A stretch of 64,000 nucleotides of DNA, from NCBI GenBank assembly GCA_013365325.1, contig JABVXV010000014.1, positions 248,001 through 312,000 of the forward strand. Direction: 5' to 3'. The translations under genes and the position numbers were made by a program. Of the stretch, positions 1-13,770 are shown in pieces (the first letter of the stretch is position 1; every line of letters begins with the position of its first letter). The stretch comes from Dipetalonema caudispina (taxonomy: Eukaryota; Nematoda; Chromadorea; Rhabditida; Onchocercidae). A model generated the notes under the pieces. That model had not been told where the DNA came from. It searched no databases and was given only the letters and a program-made list of their open reading frames with translations.

Positions 1-667
1 TCCTCAAAGCTTGAAATATAAATATTATGAAAAGGATATACAATAAAGGACATAAGCCTGAATATGTCCTCACCTTTGGCCTTACTGTTAAAAGACTAAG
101 TAATCTTGGCTATTTCTTTTCTTTTGAAAGTTTATCGTCTATTTATTACAACTTCATTATAATTCAAAGAAGCATCGATCCAGCAAATGGTCAGTTCATT
201 TTTCAGATCTTCAAAAAATGAATGCTACTAAATTACTATACATAATTTAAAGAATAATATGCAAAAAGAGAAAATATAAATGATAATAATTACCATCTTT
301 GATCATTGGAAAAATATGCTTTTCATCGGAATCATGACGACTTTTGCACTCACTTGATAATTGCTTTGTTCGTCGTGTAAATTTTTCTTCTAAATTTACA
401 TTTACGATTACTTTAACGATGGTCATTCATTCAATGGACAATAAAAATGACCAATAGATTGTAAATCATATTTTAGCAATATTAAATATTAACGCACATT
501 TGAATTCAATTGATGTTTGAAAATTTCAATGGTTGTTAATGCATGTGTAAATTTACTTTTCATTTGTTACTTCAATGAAAAATAAATATTGTTAATATAA
601 TAGGATTTGAACGAATACCTGATTTGATCATATCTTCAGCACTATCTGATTTAGATTTCCTTGACAT
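1..667 (-). CDS. 5' part of an unrecognised gene (runs off the window)
   Basis: Four phase-consistent exons read leftwards from an ATG at 667: 667-619, 389-294, 208-153 and 95-74, each with GT/AG borders. The last shown exon ends in phase 1 (AAAG|gtgagg), so the gene continues beyond base 1. The visible protein begins MSRKSKSDSAEDMIKS, then has a basic stretch EKFTRRTKQLSSECKSRH and a segment DLKNELTICWIDASL. There is no signal peptide or membrane segment in this part. An AG acceptor (tttacag) lies about 12 bases before the ATG, consistent with a trans-spliced start. The hydrophilic, Ser/Lys-rich start suggests a cytosolic or nuclear protein. I do not recognise the family. The short last exon (22 nt) is the least certain. 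Confidence 0.45.
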
Positions 668-2550
668 CTACACTATTCCCTGTAAATCAATATGATATTA
701 AGTAATATTAAAGGATTAAGTACAATTATGATCAATTATATATTTTATTATAGTTACTTTGCTACATAAACTATTCATCATTTCGATATGAATAAGAGCT
801 TCTTGTTTAGCTTATTGAAATTTGAAATGAAATTTAACACTTCATATTGCATTAAACTTTATCATACGATTACAGTTGATGAAATTAAAATTATATCAAA
901 TATGATATCCGAAAATAGAAACTGAAATAAAAAATGTCGCAAATTTTAACATTTTCTAGATAGAAGTAACAATTCAAATCTTTAAAAAACAAATTAAGGT
1001 AAATTTTTTTCATCTGCTTTTGAAAACTAAACTTAATCTTTTCATCCATTACTTTCATAAAAAAAGAAAGCAGGTAATTATTGAGGATTCAATAGAGTTT
1101 GGTTTAATTAAATAGGAGAGTAGCCTCAAACTTTCAAGATTTTTCCAATTCTTGTTTTTTAAAACAAAACTTCCATCACTTTATTTTAGCATTTTGAATG
1201 TCTTAAAGCTTTTTCCATATTATCTTGCAATTTGAGATTTTGTAAGAAAGATGTTTTAAAAAATGATTTCGAGAAAATCAAAAATATTTCATTATTTTTG
1301 AAAAATTTTCGAGAGGACATTCATGGTTCTAAGATAGATAAAAACAAAGGAAGCTATTTTAAGCTTAATCTTTGCTCAAAACAATTTTTTAATAAAAAAC
1401 ATGCGATTTTATGCGATTTCTGCAGCATCATTTGAAAGTTCCCAAAATGCTAAAAATTATAAATTCCGTACAGTTTAAAAATATTTTAAAAGTGAAGAAT
1501 ATAAGTAAGATTAACAGTATACTAAAAATATAAAATGAACTAGCAGAAATGTGAATTTGTTAAATTTCAGCTTTTTTTTCAGTAAATATTTCTTCTGTAT
1601 TTGTTAAGTGAAAATGAATGAATTCAGCAACGGAACAGATTCTTCACACCGTTACTCAAATATTTTTGTTTGCTTATTGAGTTTCAAAAAAATCATCATA
1701 TTTAAAAATATTTGAATAACATTCCCAATTTCTAGTAAAATTGGACTTAATTTCACTTCATCGCATACCATTAAATAATTTATATGTATTAGTGTAAATG
1801 TAAACTAAAAATAATTAAGACAGTTGTTGAACAAAATTAAAATTTGATTTGTTATATGAGAATAATTAAATTTCATAAATCATCTTATACCTAATAAATA
1901 CAGAAGAACGGAAAAACTTAACCATAGGAAATTTTTACCTATGCTAAACATTTAATAGCCTATCTTTAGAGATAATAATAATACAAAAAAAAAAAAAAAA
2001 AGAAAAACCCCAACAAAGACAAATAAAGATAAGACGTTATGCAACATCTTCCATAATTAGATGATGATACGCGTGTGCATAAAGTAGAACAAATGTTGTA
2101 AGATATAAGAAAGTATTCAGCATAACAAAACATTTTTATTCTATCACTATCAATCAAAATAAAATTCAATATTCATTTATGCTTATTAGCTGAAATGTTA
2201 AATTAACTTTGTACACTGCGATATTTTAGAAAATTGTTTTAATAACCATTTTAGAAGTAAAAAAAAATATAAAAATTTAGGTTAAAAAAAAAAAGCATGA
2301 AGATCAGTCAAATTTGATGCTTATATTAATGTACATAGGTCAATAATATTTGATTTTCAGTGAAGAATGCTAGAACAAAGATTTTGGCGTACAAATTTCA
2401 AAATTTTCATAAAATTTCTTTTCAGATAACTTTGATTTCCACAATTTGAGAAGAACATTGAAATGCAAATAACTTAGAAAAAAATGCACCATTTTAATTT
2501 AGTTTCACTTGATTATTTATACAATTGAAAGTCATTGAATATTATACAAA
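668..2550. other. Intergenic, no gene seen
   Basis: The stretch lies between the start of the left-edge gene and the stop codon of myosin VI. It is AT-rich with poly-A runs near 1985-2000 and 2285-2295. The open frames on both strands are short and lack phase-matched splice partners. At about 1.9 kb, the spacing is too long to suggest an operon between the two minus-strand genes. Confidence 0.5.
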
Positions 2551-5500
2551 TTATAAAATTTCAGAATTTCCACCATTTCCAGTCCATATTCGATTGAAAC
2601 GTGCAGCGTTGATTTCAACACTTTTACGCTTATATAAAGTTGTCTCTTTCAATGATAATTTGCACATATTTTTATTATTTTGTCCTAAAATAATTGTTTG
2701 AAAATTAAAAATTTTATCTTTAGACTAATTTTTATAATTTTAACATTGAATATTTGAAAAAATTGCAAAAGATTTGCAAAAATTTTAAGTAAATTGTTTC
2801 ATTTCTTTTAGAAAGATCAGAAGAGAACAGTGTTTATTGAATTAATGCATTTTCAAAACAAGTTTTATTTTCGAAGATTAAAGAAAGGAATTGATTTAAA
2901 GTGCCAAAAAAAAAAGCAATTAATTACCAGCTACATTTAAAATTGGAGAATTGTTGGGGGAAATTTCTATTTGCCGATAGATGATCCCATTCTTGAAATG
3001 ACCATACCAAACTGTAAAATGACTTTTCCCCATAATTCCTGAAACAAATGTTTCAGGCATAGAACTGGACGGAAAATGATCGTATCATTACCGGAATAGA
3101 TAGTATCATTACTTCAAGTTCAGGAATTTTACGGAGGTTATTATATCACATAGTTATATCAGGCAGTTGTTTAGAAGTGATAAAAATTAATGATTAAACT
3201 CTGATAAGAATTAAGAATTTTTCACTTCATTTTTTGAAAAGACAATGAAATTTCGATGAATGACTTTGCTAAAGTTTAAGTTGCAAAAACTACACCATAA
3301 TTACTGAAATATCCATTTCTAAACGAAGTACAAAAAATCCAAGACTTGAAAAATTCGTAGTTTGCGAATATGATTGACTTATTATTGATCATTATTGATT
3401 GTTATTAAGAAATCAACAATCAGTGACGTGAAGATGTATCTAAATCGATATTTGCTCAAACTTCTCATCAAATTCTTTTTTCATCTGTAGTTTCATGCCC
3501 AAGCGAAAGTCTTACCAAATAAATTCTTTTCTCGATTTGTGAAATTAGAAGCAACAATTCGAAAATATCGATCTGATACAATCCTATGATTTACACCTCC
3601 TAAATCGTAAACGTCGTCTTGAAAAGAGCTGTGAAACACTATGATACAGTAAAGTTAAGATAATTTAAATTAACAAAACTATGTCGAAATTTTTCCTCGT
3701 ATCATTTTTTTCTTCTTCCTTTTTTTTTTTAATTTATTAAGATTCTAAACTTTCATATTGAAATATTCGTATATCCAAAATAAAAATTAAAACAAATTAA
3801 ATATAAAATGAACAATGCCAAACATTGAAATAATTTCATGATAGTTTAGAAAAAAAAAAAAAAAGAAGCAAAACGAATGATTCTATTTCATTGCTTCAAA
3901 CCTTTGCTTTCATTTGCATTTTTTTGTGCCTTATGGAATAATTCTTTAGAGGCCATATTTCGCTCCTTCCATTCGTTATAAGCTCGCATACGACGATAAT
4001 ATTCATTTTTGCATGCTAACGACAATTTTGCATCTTAATGAGAAGCAAACATGGGAATTCTTTCATTTGTATGAAGAAAAATAAATGATTGATTTATTCA
4101 TTTACTAAATTCAAATAATTTATTTTTTAATTCTTTCGATATAACCATCGTAGCAATTAAAAATTATGTTATGATTTGTGAATGTTTTTTTTTTTTTGAA
4201 AAAAAGCTTGAGTTATTAGTAAGTAATATTTGATCGTTATTTCTTTCATATCTAATTAACTCCCTCAATGTTGTTTTTTAGTCATATGAAATGAAATTTA
4301 AAAATGAAAACATACCATTGGAATTGATACCATTTCTAATATCAGTATAACGCCATTTAGATAAATCACATGTTTCAATCACATTGTTATTTTCTCTGAA
4401 TATTAATCGGAATTAATTTTACAGAAAAGAAAAAAAAAAATCTACTTAATTCTAAACAAGAAATTCCCACTGAATAAATAAATAAATAAGTTTAAATTTA
4501 CAGCAATTGATGCTTTTTCTGTTCCATAATTTCAATATGTTTCAGTGATTTATCCGAACATTGTGCTATTTGATCAGTTTTTTTTTCCTCTTCATTAATT
4601 TGCTCACTATAAGATTAGCATGTATAATAATTATATTTTGTGCATTCTAAGATTAAAATTGTACCAATTCTTATCTTCACGTTTTACGTCATATTTTACT
4701 TTTTTACCAAAGATATAAATGATTTAAGCAGTTAAATTTTTATATTATAAAATACTCACTTTGTGTTATTTTTGAATTGATTTTGTTGTTCCTCTTCAAA
4801 CTTTTCATGCTTTTTCGACAGGAACTTTTGCATTTCAGCAGTAACAGCTTGATGTCTATAAATTAATAATTCGCTGATATTATTTAAATAATTTATCAAA
4901 AAGTTCAAGCGACAATAATAAGCCAAAATTTGAATAATCAAATAAAAGTAGGCAGAATTGGCAGTAAAATTTCAATTTTTATAGAAATTTTTATATTTGC
5001 CTTTGAAAGTTACCTCAAGCATTGCAATTTTTCTTTCGCATCCTTCACCAAAGCATTACATCTATGTAGTATTTCCACATTAGCTGAACATCCGATATGC
5101 TGGAATTTTATTTCGATTTTTAAAACTTTGAAACAAAGACATATTTATATTTTTATCAAGCTATTAACGTGTTATTAGCCAGGTAAATCATAGATTTTCT
5201 TTTTTTTTTTTTATTTTCAAAACGATACGTAGCATATAGTTTTCCTCAATGATTCCATCGAACTACAAATATTAACAATGATAAATGAAATCTCTTTAAA
5301 TTATTTTCAATTTACCTTCAATTCATATTTAAGCCTTTTAGCATTCTCCTTTAAAGCATTAATAATAGCTGTCCATTTGCGAAAATCCATTTCGTTCAGC
5401 TTATTAACAATGGAATATATACTATTTATATTTTCTAATAGCGCTGATAAGGCTGACAAAGCACTTATTCTGAAATATACAGATAAAATCTGAAGTGAAA

Positions 5501-8500
5501 ATATCGTAGAAGTATCATTTGAATGGATATTGAAAATTAACAACTCTGAATTTCGAGAAAGATACATTTTTTTTTTTTTTTTTAAGTGAATTGACGACAG
5601 AAATATATTACAGATTATAAGGTTCAAAAAATATTGTAAATGCTCTGATCGTCGTTTAGATAAGTTAAATTGAATAGTAATAATACCTCGGTTGATATAA
5701 TTTCTGCACCAAATAGGTGCGAACAGCATTTTGAATTTTGATGCGACATTTTGCCCTATATATCAATAATCTTTCAACTGAAATAGTTAATGCTTCCTTT
5801 AAAACAGATCAGAAGAGTTCAATTCAAATAATAGGTATGTGATATGACATGTTGTGATAATTACTGACGAAAGAAATGTGATAATCATTAAAAATTTCTT
5901 TAGGATCACCTCTAACTAAGCTTAAAACAGCGAATTGTGTTCTTCGGAATCGAAAGCGATACAACCATGATAACATGCATTCAATTAAATTTTCAATATT
6001 TTCTTTACTTAGATGTAGTATCTGAAATAATAAATCTGATGGCTGAAAATTCAGATTTTCAATGAAGAATTTTCGAATTTAATCTTTGAAACATAAATAG
6101 TTAAAGATTTTCCATCAAAATTTATTTTGTAATTCTGCCTTTTTTTTTCTTTTAATTAAACCTTATCGAATTCAGCAAATTTTCCATGTCGAAAGAATGC
6201 TTTCGTAAGACCAAATTTGTAATCTTTCTCTTCCAAACCAACCACTCGAAATAGGCACTGAAATTATTTTATAAATGAAATTCTTTTCAAAAGTCATTTC
6301 AGAAATAAATTTTTAGTGCATAAATTAGAGAACTAACTTTACAAAACAATTGAGCATCGAGCATTACAAGTTTGCTTGGTAAGTGTTTTTGATACATATT
6401 GTACAATGAGAGATAAGATATTCTATAATACATAGATATTTTATTTTCTTGTAACTATTTAAAGGTGTCAACCTTTGACATTTTAATCTCAATATGGAGT
6501 AAATTAAACACTTCATTATATTGATCAATATTTCAAACGTTACAATCTTGTATATGATTATTGTTCAAAAAAAAAAAAAAACATAAAAATCTTTGTTACA
6601 TTTTGAAATTTGATATTATTATCTTGTGTTAAATGATATAAGACATTTCTTACTTGTCTAAATTTAATTTAATAAATAAGCATTAAAAATTAAGAGTTAA
6701 CCTTGATGGAAATCCACGTTGCATAACTTTCAATGCATTCGACATTCCAGAACATTTTAATTGTAATAGAATTTGTGCACCATCAAATTGATTCGATTTC
6801 ATTTCCGAATTAGGCTTTATACATCGTACGAAATGAGTTCCCTTAAAAAAAAAAATCAAATTCATAATAGTTCAATCAATGCAATTGTCTTTAATGATAC
6901 GACAATGATCAATTTTGTTTTATTTTAGAAAATTATTTTATAATTTTGAAATAATTGACATAAAATTTTCACTAGAAGGTTTAGTTCGTGAATTTACCGT
7001 TTTGCGTAATTTTGCAAGCAAAATATCAAGTTGTGAGCGAAATTTTTTTCCAACTGATGCATTCATCAATTTACCACCTAACGATCCATTACTTGTCTCA
7101 GTGTTTGAAAATTCGTTGCCAATAAATAATTCACAAACTAAGTTTTTTCTTAAATAAAATAATATTTTTGAAACGATTATTATAATTTTTGAAAAGTATA
7201 GTTCCAAGAGATATGTTGAAATACTTGTTGTAATTAATTAATTAACAATTAAAAGGCATAAAGGAATATAAATTTTAAAAAATATTTTTCATTGTGTGTA
7301 ACAAACTTGCTCTGTTGCATGAGACATTGTAGTGATGTATGCAAAGTATCGTTATTTTTTTCAAGAAATTGAGCAGTATCATAACAAACATCAGCTGCAT
7401 AATGACAAATGATGAAACCTTCATCGTCACGCATCATACGATGATAACGTGATGATCGTGGTACCTGTTAATAATAGGCGTACTATATTCCTGTATACTT
7501 CTATCACTTCTTCGTTGCCGAATACGGGATTTCTTTTAAAATTATCATTGTATCGTTTAACTATTCCTTATTAAGTCCGATTAATTTCTTACTTATTATT
7601 ATCATATGATAAGCTTTAAATATAAAATTTCAGCTTTACTATATCAGATATCTCATCGTGGCTTCAAATAGTGAACCTAATATGGAGATATTGAAAAAGA
7701 TACAAGTAAATAGTGCCTTGTAATAATGTGCAATAACACATGGTACGAGATTGGTATTTCAGACCGTAATAACCTGACTACCAGGTAGGTTACCAATTGA
7801 TATGATCGATGGTTCTATTCGGGTTTTAACCTACTGTTTTAATCTGAGTGCTATAATTGACGAATAATCGTCATTGCAATCCTGATGAAGGCAACTGTTT
7901 ACTTGTTTTTTTCGCTTCGAAATACAATCACTTTACTCAAAAATTAATTTGTTCTTGTTGAATTTCTCCATTCAATGATATAAAACAAACCATTAAGCAA
8001 GGATGATCAATATGAGCTTCATGCACTGCTCTCGTGAAATGTTGCGTTGAAGATCGTGGTAAGCGTGATTCATTGTCCAATAGTTCAAAGATCCCACAAA
8101 GTTTTTGTTCAAATAATTCTACAACAAACATGAATAGATGATGTGATGTAATAGCTCATCTTATACTGCCTTTTAAATTTTTTTCAAATTTTAAAAATTA
8201 AATATTAAGATGTGATCACTGTCTAATAGTACTATACTTATCAAACGTTAACATCTTGACAATCATTTTCCTATTGACACACTTAATTATCTATCAGTAA
8301 TGTGTAATTATATTAAAATATGATTGAGAATAGATCAAACCAATGCAATTCTTGTTATCATTGAATTCAACTGTATCATAATGCAATTGTTCCTTACAGT
8401 ACAAATTTTGTTCATCCATCAAAATTCGTTCATTGAAAAAATTTTGCAATTTTTCATTGCAATAATTTATGCAAAATTGTTCATAAGAATTTACATTTAG

Positions 8501-11500
8501 TGATTCTGAAATACTTCATTAAAAGTTAGAGATTTTTGTAAAAATTGCCTTCTTAGTCTTTTTTTATCACTTAAAAATGTTACTTTTTATAAGGTACTAA
8601 TAAATTAATAAAAATTTTTGATGAATATGAAATATTTTTTTTGTTACAACACTTTGACGTACGTGAAGATAAACATGTCAGTTTTACATTCTAGAAGAGG
8701 AATGATACTAATACGATGCATTTTGTTATGATACATTGAAACAATGATAAAATGTACCAAAACCAGCTGTATCCAATACGCCAATTGAAAAGATACTATC
8801 ATCAAAAGGCATGCATTCCGTTATTTTGCTAACAATTGCAGTAAATAAACGATTATAAATGGCTTTAGCAAGAGCATCACGTGCTATACTTGCTTCATTA
8901 GCACGCAATGGTACTCTACAATGTAGAATAAAATGGATGTAATTCTAACAGATGTAAAATTTGACGTGGATCTTTCCTAAATTTGTTTTATTGAACAAGT
9001 GAAATTACTCTTACAGTAAGATTTTACCATCATAACAAATAGGTAAATAAAACGATACAGTGTTTTTATCATCGTTTGATAACTGAACAATCAAAAGTGT
9101 AAAAATTAACGAGAAAATTTTATGCATAATCAAATGATTTTCAATAAAATTAAATGCGTATTAAAAGTATTTGTGGAGAAGATCGTAGTGAGTTTGGAAA
9201 TTAACTTGATAGGAAAAATCTCATAAACTAAGATCGTTAACAATCTTGTAACATTTTCCGGTATAAACGGAATTCTGAAGTGATGCTTCAAGTAAATAAT
9301 GGGGGAGGATGTAGCCAACAAAAAAAAAAGTATGATGATAAGAAGCGTAGGAAGAATTCATGTAATTTCATCTTTTGTTATTATTAGGTTTTTATTAAAA
9401 AAGAAAAAAATTATTGGGAATTTTTTTTGATCAATTTTTTTTTTTTTTTTTTCAACAACTAACGCATAAAGTGTTCCCTTTGTGCCACCCCTAGTTGGTT
9501 GCATTAATCGGATCGCAAGATGTTTCCTCAAATCGGTCACATCAATGCCAAGTAATTCTGCTGTATTTATTAAATATATTTCACTTTCTTGTTTAACATT
9601 ACAACCACCTACAATTTATAATCATTGAAGCATTTCCATCATAATTTTTACAACATCTATTTAATGGTTATTGTCTTCTTCGAAGTTACCATTATCCATC
9701 AAATTTTTTTTATAATTGTAATTATAATCAATTATAATTATAAAGTAAATTCATTGTGGTCTCTTTAGAAGGCCTAAGATTTTTTTTTTTTTCAGTCTGT
9801 GATGTTTTATGACAATCTCATGTAAATATATTTGAAAATTTAACTTGAAAATACTCTCAAAAAGATTAACAAAGAACTATTGGTTGTTAAAATATCGAAC
9901 TTATAATTTAAGTTTACAATTTGAAAATTAGTAGCTTATTCTGAATTCGAAATTAAGTCATATTTAGTGATTAAATATACAACTTTATTTTTCCATAAAT
10001 AAAATTTTAATTGCGCTTTGCCACAAATTTAATTAAAATCCTATACGTAACTAATACAATTATTTCCTTATAATTAAAGATTACTTTTGAAACCGATTGT
10101 TTCATCTACAAATTCGATATTTCCAAGATGCAAAACTGCTGCAACTATTTCGAATACTTCATTTCGAATATCTGCTGAGACATTAATACGATTGAATGCA
10201 TCTAACAATTTTTGGAAATCGTTATAATCATCAATTAAATCGTCTTGCATATCATCCTCAAATAGCATTTTTAAAAAAGGAAATAAAAAAGAAAAAAAAA
10301 TTAAATTGAGAATTGAACCAATAATTCTGTCACAAAAAGTTTCGAAAATTGATTTTTCCTTTTAATTATAAATTAAATTAAACAATTACATGAATTGTTT
10401 GTAGCTTAAATGGAAATAACATGAAAACTAAGCATAATACGACAAAATGGCCATTTTTACCAGGTCATATTTCTTTCTTTCTTGTACCATTTTACTTGAA
10501 CTTTCCTTATTCAAGAAAAATTGCATGCATCCTTTATTCAGATACTAAAAGAATAAATTTTACTGAAATATAAAAATTGATTCAAATCCTGAAATGATTT
10601 GTTTTTTTTTTAAAGTGAAAATAAATAAAATGAATGGTTCAAAGTATAACCAACATTGAAATTTTCCAATCTATTCAATTTTAATTTATTTGCCATTTGT
10701 TTATCAGTACCAGCAATTAATTGATAAAATATATGATAATTCCTTTCACATTCATTCTGTCCACAAAGACGTGAACGTTCCAGTAAATAGTGCGATACAA
10801 AACCACCCACAATAATACCCTAAAAATGTTAAAAAAAAAAGAATTTATTACAAATATATATATATTTTAAATGCCATATAAAAAGATAAAAAAAAAATTT
10901 CTCACACCGATTTAAACGAAATTGGAATTTAGAAATGTTTTAAGTTTTGATGAAGAATTTGTGCTGTTAATTTACTTTGTGAATTAGCAAATTGCTTGAT
11001 TCTAAATGTATTATTTCTCGCATTTCAAAAATGCTGAAATATTTTCTAAAATTCTAATCTTTTTACAATCACAAATACATATTCTTTTATAATTTTTTGA
11101 TACTACTTTATATATTAGAAAAATTTTTTTGGTTTCAATTGAAATGCTTCACTGAGTGGTGGTATATGTAAATTGCTAGGCTATGAAGACTATTTTCAAA
11201 CCTTGTCATTGAAATGTATTTCAATAAATTTGCCAAATCGACTGCTATTATTGTTGTATGCTGTTTTTGCATTTCCAAATGATTCCAAAATTGTACTTAC
11301 TAAATTTTAAATAATTACAAATATGTTTAATTCTGCTTGAAAAATCTAGAAATTTGCTAAGTAAATGAATATTACCGTAGTTTGATTTGATCTCGTTTGA
11401 AATTGTTGTAATCCGAAAGATTTTAAGGATTTAGCTGATTAATAAAGCTTATTTTCTTACTTGTAAAGTTACACGTTTGCAAAACGATTTATACGTAATA

Positions 11501-13015
11501 CGAAAATGTTCCGTTCCGACATTTATTAGATCCAGTTACCGAGTAATGAATGAATAATTAAATCACTACAAATGTTTTGTTACGTGTCACGTGAACTGAT
11601 GAATGTTTAAAATTATGGCCTAACCTTTGTTACTGAAATGCATTTCAATAAATGCTTGCTAATCATTTGTGAAGATTCCGGAATCGCATTAATCAATGTT
11701 CCTTTTCCTGTCTACTATGCAAAAATTATTGTATTTGTGAAATTATCTGATTAAAATCTTACTTTAAATACTTACTTTCCAAAATGCGTTGCTCGATTGT
11801 TCCCACGAGATAGCCCCAAGATTCGCATAAGAATCGGATTATATGTTTCTGAGATTCAGTCTTACCGGCTCCGGATTCTCCCGATATTATAATTGATTGA
11901 GATTCATGATTGCGCATCATGTCTCGGTAAGCTTTATCAGCTTAAAATGATTACATTTACATATGGCCACATTTAAACCCTTGTGAACAATTGCGCATAA
12001 TTGAATAGTTCTTTTCAATTTGAAATTATATCATTTTTGAAATTCTATTTTCCTGATTGTTCCTGAACTATTTGCTTTGATTTGCATGATAGATAATCAA
12101 TAAAACTCAATAACTACCAATGGCAAATATATGCGGGGGTAAAGTTCCCAATGACTGTCCTTTATACTTTCGTATCATATCAACATCATATAAGCCAGAA
12201 ATTTGCTCGTACGGATTTATTGCAATGAGTATATTGGCCACATAAGTCTATAAAAGGTCAACATTACTCACAAAAAAAACTGGAAATAATTCAACAAAGG
12301 AAATGGCACTTCTACTTCAAGCAAACATTTAAATCATCCAAAGTTCAAGGCAATATTAACTATGTCGCTATTCCGGATAATAATACGTAATTTAACTAAA
12401 TTAAGCTACAAACCTGATATTCATGTGTTCGTCAGAGAATTTCAAAAACTACAGTAAGAAATAAACCTTACGTAAAATTGTTTGCGATTATAACGCAAAC
12501 GACAATTATTCAGAAGAGAACCATCATTCAGATGAATTAGTGAACCTAAAAATGACTTTATGTTCACGTACCCGTATCACTTCCGTACTTTTTTTTTTTT
12601 AATCGATTCAATACCCAATTCTCTGCACTACTTCATTCTACATCAACTACCGCACAGTTCTTTATATTCCATATCGGAAAAATTTGTAGCACTCTGTTGA
12701 TATGAAGAATGAAAAATTTATAATTTAATAACAAAATATTTACAATTATCATCAACATCTCTACTGATATCTTCTCCAGCAGGAAAAATATTGTCGTAAA
12801 AAGCTTGAAACTGAAACAATTAATTCGATTAAAGTTTGTTGATTTATTTATTCAAATCGTAGCATTTTTTAATATGCTCCTACCGTTCCAATCCCATGTA
12901 ATCGTTGTAATGTTAACCATTCACAACCGATATCAATAACTTTGCATAAAATGAATCCATCCTTATCATCAGGTGCCCAAACAGTCATATTCATTTCTTC
13001 TGTTTCCATCAGCAT
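2551..13015 (-). CDS. MYO6: Unconventional myosin VI heavy chain, complete, 29 exons
   Basis: Minus-end-directed actin motor. Exons: 13015-12884, 12810-12744, 12545-12472, 12247-12118, 11940-11776, 11299-11202, 10819-10655, 10544-10461, 10256-10085, 9608-9464, 8915-8758, 8505-8341, 8118-7991, 7464-7307, 7148-6998, 6841-6702, 6422-6338, 6257-6162, 6021-5910, 5777-5687, 5469-5316, 5099-5014, 4855-4760, 4606-4502, 4395-4316, 4033-3902, 3599-3516, 3038-2928, 2684-2551. They sum to 3498 nt (1165 aa). Seen: P-loop GESGAGKT (155-162), switch [10 protein letters not shown] (205-213), switch II DTAGFE (459-464, Glu split across an intron), TEDS-site Thr in GGTKGT, DALAK, and RCIKPN. A converter/insert-2-like helix and one IQ motif ([19 protein letters not shown]) follow at about 770-838. 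The tail ends in a cargo-binding domain from about 1057, with VWYGHF where vertebrates have WWYAHF. Nematode orthologues include SPE-15. An in-frame TAA precedes the ATG and an acceptor lies at about 13030. Confidence 0.93.
11625..11707 (-). pseudogene. Degenerate duplicate of the myosin VI switch I exon
   Basis: The segment lies in the intron between the P-loop exon and the switch I exon. Its 3' part matches the real exon (11299-11202): TTTATTGAAATGCATTTCAG here against TTTATTGAAATACATTTCAA there, so FIEMHFSNK parallels [10 protein letters not shown] shared GGAATC...AATG...GCA stretch lies upstream. About 30 bases encoding the switch I loop are missing, and a 1-base loss shifts the frame. 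An acceptor (agacag) and a donor (AAAG|gttagg) flank it. Its 83 nt would keep phase (1 in, 0 out) if spliced, but the peptide would lack switch I. It is probably a dead relic of an alternative exon. Confidence 0.55.
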
Positions 13016-13470
13016 TAATTATACTAGTACTAAAATTTTGGATTAAAAATATGACAAATTTTAATTGTAGAATAGCTAAATGTTGGAGCTATTTTAAATA
13101 ATTATTACTTTTCAATGCTTTATGAAATTTAAATTTGCTATCCAAATTATTGATATAAATTTAGCAATGAATAATAGCTTCTTAAAAATTTTTCATTGAA
13201 CAAAATTTCTTTTACTATTTAAAGATTTGTATTGAAATAATTAATGAACAATTGATACTTTTATATAATTACTGTAGCGCTAGATAAAATCAAATTTTCC
13301 GCAAATTTCATTCAGTATTGTATAATAGAAAGTATACACAAAAGTAATTTCTATATTTTAAAGATGTTCCTTTCACAATTAACACCAAAAATATTATTTT
13401 AAAATTACGACACCTGAAAAAAAATAAATAAATAAATAAAAAACACTCTTGCGTGCAGCCACTCCTCACT

Positions 13471-13770
13471 GGAAACAATAATAGTAAATGATGTTTTTGG
13501 ATGAAAAAGCTATTTTTATGATAGATAAGATAGTATCTGAAATTTAAATTAACTCCTAAAATCTTCCATATCACTTAAATGATAAATAACTGAATGGTCA
13601 AAAAAAAAAAAAAAGAAATAACGGAATTGTATCGAAATTTGATAAACTAAGTAAGGGAAAATAAATGGATCATTGGTCGTTATGATAGCTTTAAATGAAA
13701 AAAAAAAACTATTTTTTTGATGGATAAAGTTAGTGTATGAAATTTGAACCATATTTTAAAACTCTCCATT
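13471..13770. repeat. Diverged tandem duplication, about 100 bp per copy
   Basis: Copy 1 (about 13471-13570) and copy 2 (about 13650-13770) share the order GGAAA, ATGAAAAA(n), CTATTTTT, GAT(A/G)GATAA, TGAAATTT, TCTTCCAT/TCTCCAT. The matches are interrupted by small indels and substitutions. No coding sense was found in either copy. The rest of 13016-14026 upstream of the myosin gene shows no exon that can be supported. Confidence 0.5.

Noticed and set aside
2551..2600. A further 3' exon extending the myosin VI tail by about 25 residues as in vertebrates
   Set aside because: A possible donor (AATG|gtggaa) exists, but no downstream exon with the expected ending was found, and the read-through sequence GGNSEIL aligns up to its stop.
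6915..7157. Plus-strand open frame of 80 codons
   Set aside because: It is the antisense shadow of a myosin VI motor exon (7148-6998).
8726..8758. Myosin VI switch II apparently reading DTAGFG, a broken motor
   Set aside because: The Gly codon overlaps a GT donor. Splicing to 8505 restores Glu and the frame, and the next exon continues the family sequence.
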